A DNA stretch of 7,000 bases from Fidelibacterota bacterium UBA2980 (GTDB taxonomy: Bacteria; Fidelibacterota; Marinisomatia; Marinisomatales; Marinisomataceae). Position numbers and translations under genes: made by a program. Position 1 is the stretch's first letter, and every line of letters begins with the position of its first letter. The notes under the pieces are model-generated. The model worked only from the letters and a program-made list of their open reading frames with translations. It had not been told where the DNA came from and ran no database searches. Location: positions 1-7,000 of the forward strand of contig DEAO01000003.1 of NCBI GenBank assembly GCA_002348725.1, in the 5' to 3' direction. Below are positions 5,756 to 7,000 of this stretch, piece by piece.

Positions 5756-6991
5756 TTAATTTCCTTCATGAATTTCTACCGCAGCACGCAAACCAGAGAA
5801 TAATGCTCCTTGCATCCATCCATGATCATTTGAAGCATGTTCGCCTGCAAAATGAATACGGCCTTCTGCAGCCCCAATATGGTCTGCTAGCGCTGAATCT
5901 TGAGATGAGGTAGGTGATGCCCATGCTCCTTTTGACCATTCTTCAAGAGCCCATGACTGAGACGTGCCATTTTCTATATTATTTGTTGCTCCAGGGAAAA
6001 TATTTTCCCATCTGTTCAGAACGGTATCAATGCGCTGCTGTTCAGTTAGTATATCCATTTCTTCTGCTCTATTATATCGTAAATAAGACATAATAATACC
6101 ACGTGGACCACTTAAATCCCAAGTAGGTTGCCAGATTTCTTCTGGTAAATCAGTATTTCCCCATCCATTTAACCCTTCATTTTCCCAAAATCGATTTTGA
6201 AATTGAATATAAATTCTTGTTGACGATGCATATCGATACCCACCATTCATTGCCGTCTGTTTTTCTGTTGATAATGATGGTGTAAATTGAATTTTATTTA
6301 AAACAGTTAAAGGAACAGTACATAAAGCTCTATCTGCAGTAAAAGACTGCCCATTTGTTGTTTGCACAGTAACCCCATTAGAATTTTGTGCAATAGATTG
6401 GGCAGGGCTTGCAAGTGAGATATAATTATCTAAATAATCTGCAAATGCATACGGTAAACGATCTGATCCACCACGAATTTTGACATAATCTTTACGAAAA
6501 ACTGAACCATATGTTGCGTTAAGATAGTTGCTATTTGAAATTAGTTCTCGATTGCCATCATTTACATCTACATAAGAGCCTGACGTAGCATAGAAAGGAT
6601 CTAGTTGTAAATTAAAATGGTTTGCATATCCTAATGTTAAATCATGGCTAGGCTTAATTCTTGCTGCTCCTCCTTCCCCAAAGTGATTATCAGCAAATGG
6701 AGAGCGAATTGTAAATACTCGTCCACCAATTCGATTTCTTGCTTCTAAAATTGTTACAGCATGACCTGCGCGATTTAATTCATATGCAGCAACTAACCCA
6801 GAAAGTCCTGCACCGATAATGATAACTTTTTTAGATGGCCTATTACCAGATAGCATCCCTGGTGAATAGGTAATTGGAGGACTATCTTCATTTGGACTTC
6901 CTTCATTATCTTCACATGATGGTATAAGTGTTGCGCCAGCTGCAATAATTACACTTCTTCGAATAAATTCTCGTCTTGTGATGTCAGACAT
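5756..6991 (-). CDS. Tat-exported flavin amine oxidase (monoamine or L-amino acid oxidase family)
   Basis: The 411-residue product should oxidise an amine or amino acid with FAD and oxygen, releasing ammonia, aldehyde or keto acid, and hydrogen peroxide. The N-terminus T-R-R-E-F-I-R-R (residues 5-12) is a twin-arginine signal, so it is likely exported folded with its FAD. It is followed by a hydrophobic stretch and I-P-S-C, making Cys26 a possible lipid anchor, although Pro at -2 is unusual. The dinucleotide fold starts at 56 with I-G-A-G-L-S-G (Gly60, 62, 65), Glu83 for the ribose, and G-G-R at 89-91. E-G-G-A-A-R-I-K-P-S-H resembles the substrate-domain motif of L-amino acid oxidases. The C-terminal FAD motif is present (G-E-H at 383-385, G-W-M-Q-G-A, S-G-L-R-A-A). 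It is somewhat shorter than many relatives but has both FAD-binding ends. Start ATG 6989-6991 places the Tat motif correctly; only nine upstream bases are visible. The substrate is not predictable. Confidence 0.92.
   Translation of the reverse strand: MSDITRREFIRRSVIIAAGATLIPSCEDNEGSPNEDSPPITYSPGMLSGNRPSKKVIIIGAGLSGLVAAYELNRAGHAVTILEARNRIGGRVFTIRSPFADNHFGEGGAARIKPSHDLTLGYANHFNLQLDPFYATSGSYVDVNDGNRELISNSNYLNATYGSVFRKDYVKIRGGSDRLPYAFADYLDNYISLASPAQSIAQNSNGVTVQTTNGQSFTADRALCTVPLTVLNKIQFTPSLSTEKQTAMNGGYRYASSTRIYIQFQNRFWENEGLNGWGNTDLPEEIWQPTWDLSGPRGIIMSYLRYNRAEEMDILTEQQRIDTVLNRWENIFPGATNNIENGTSQSWALEEWSKGAWASPTSSQDSALADHIGAAEGRIHFAGEHASNDHGWMQGALFSGLRAAVEIHEGN
5761..5766 (-). promoter_or_regulatory. 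Ribosome binding site deciding the phosphodiesterase start
   Basis: On the minus strand AAGGAA lies nine bases before the ATG at 5751, inside the last codons of the amine oxidase gene. It favours this start over the ATG at 5769, which lacks a comparable site, and suggests translation coupled to the upstream gene. It is one of few Shine-Dalgarno-like sequences in this window. Confidence 0.5.
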
Positions 6992-7000
6992 ATTATTATT

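Noticed and set aside
5333..5803. Plus-strand frame of 156 codons across the phosphodiesterase gene
   Set aside because: It is antisense to all catalytic GDPD motifs and runs into the oxidase gene; it is a shadow.

Overview
The window is AT-rich and gene-dense. It looks like a chromosomal housekeeping stretch from a free-living, probably marine, low-GC bacterium. A Bacteroidota-like lineage is my best guess. Three proteins carry lipoprotein-type signal peptides ending in Ser-Cys. Most starts lack a convincing Shine-Dalgarno sequence, and neither the tRNA nor the tmRNA encodes its CCA end. Against this, the tmRNA tag does not start with the Gly I associate with Bacteroidota tags, so the assignment is tentative.

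Layout. The left edge holds the last 29 codons of a plus-strand gene whose tail resembles the C-terminal FAD-contacting helix of a flavin oxidoreductase. It abuts, stop to stop with no gap, a full-length gcvP (glycine dehydrogenase, P-protein of the glycine cleavage system) on the minus strand. Just upstream of gcvP, also on the minus strand, is tRNA-Lys(UUU). A divergent 233-base AT-rich gap follows. It contains a strong rho-independent-type hairpin on the plus strand with no recognisable gene in front of it. Next comes ssrA (one-piece tmRNA, plus strand), encoding a tag read as ADYGQMAIA. Ten bases after the tmRNA comes a 466-residue putative exported lipoprotein of unknown function. It converges, two bases stop to stop, with a minus-strand pair: an exported flavin amine oxidase with a twin-arginine signal, followed after 4 bases by a lipoprotein glycerophosphodiester phosphodiesterase.

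How the genes relate. gcvP serves glycine catabolism and one-carbon supply; gcvT and gcvH are not in the window. tRNA-Lys and ssrA serve translation and ribosome rescue. The three lipoprotein-like products would act outside the cytoplasm. The amine oxidase and phosphodiesterase are probably co-transcribed and could scavenge nitrogen and glycerol phosphate from amines and phospholipid head groups, but that link is inference. I see no CRISPR array, insertion sequence, integrase or phage gene. The points most worth a second look are the atypical tmRNA tag, the orphan terminator between two stable-RNA genes, and the lipoprotein gene that appears to depend on tmRNA read-through.
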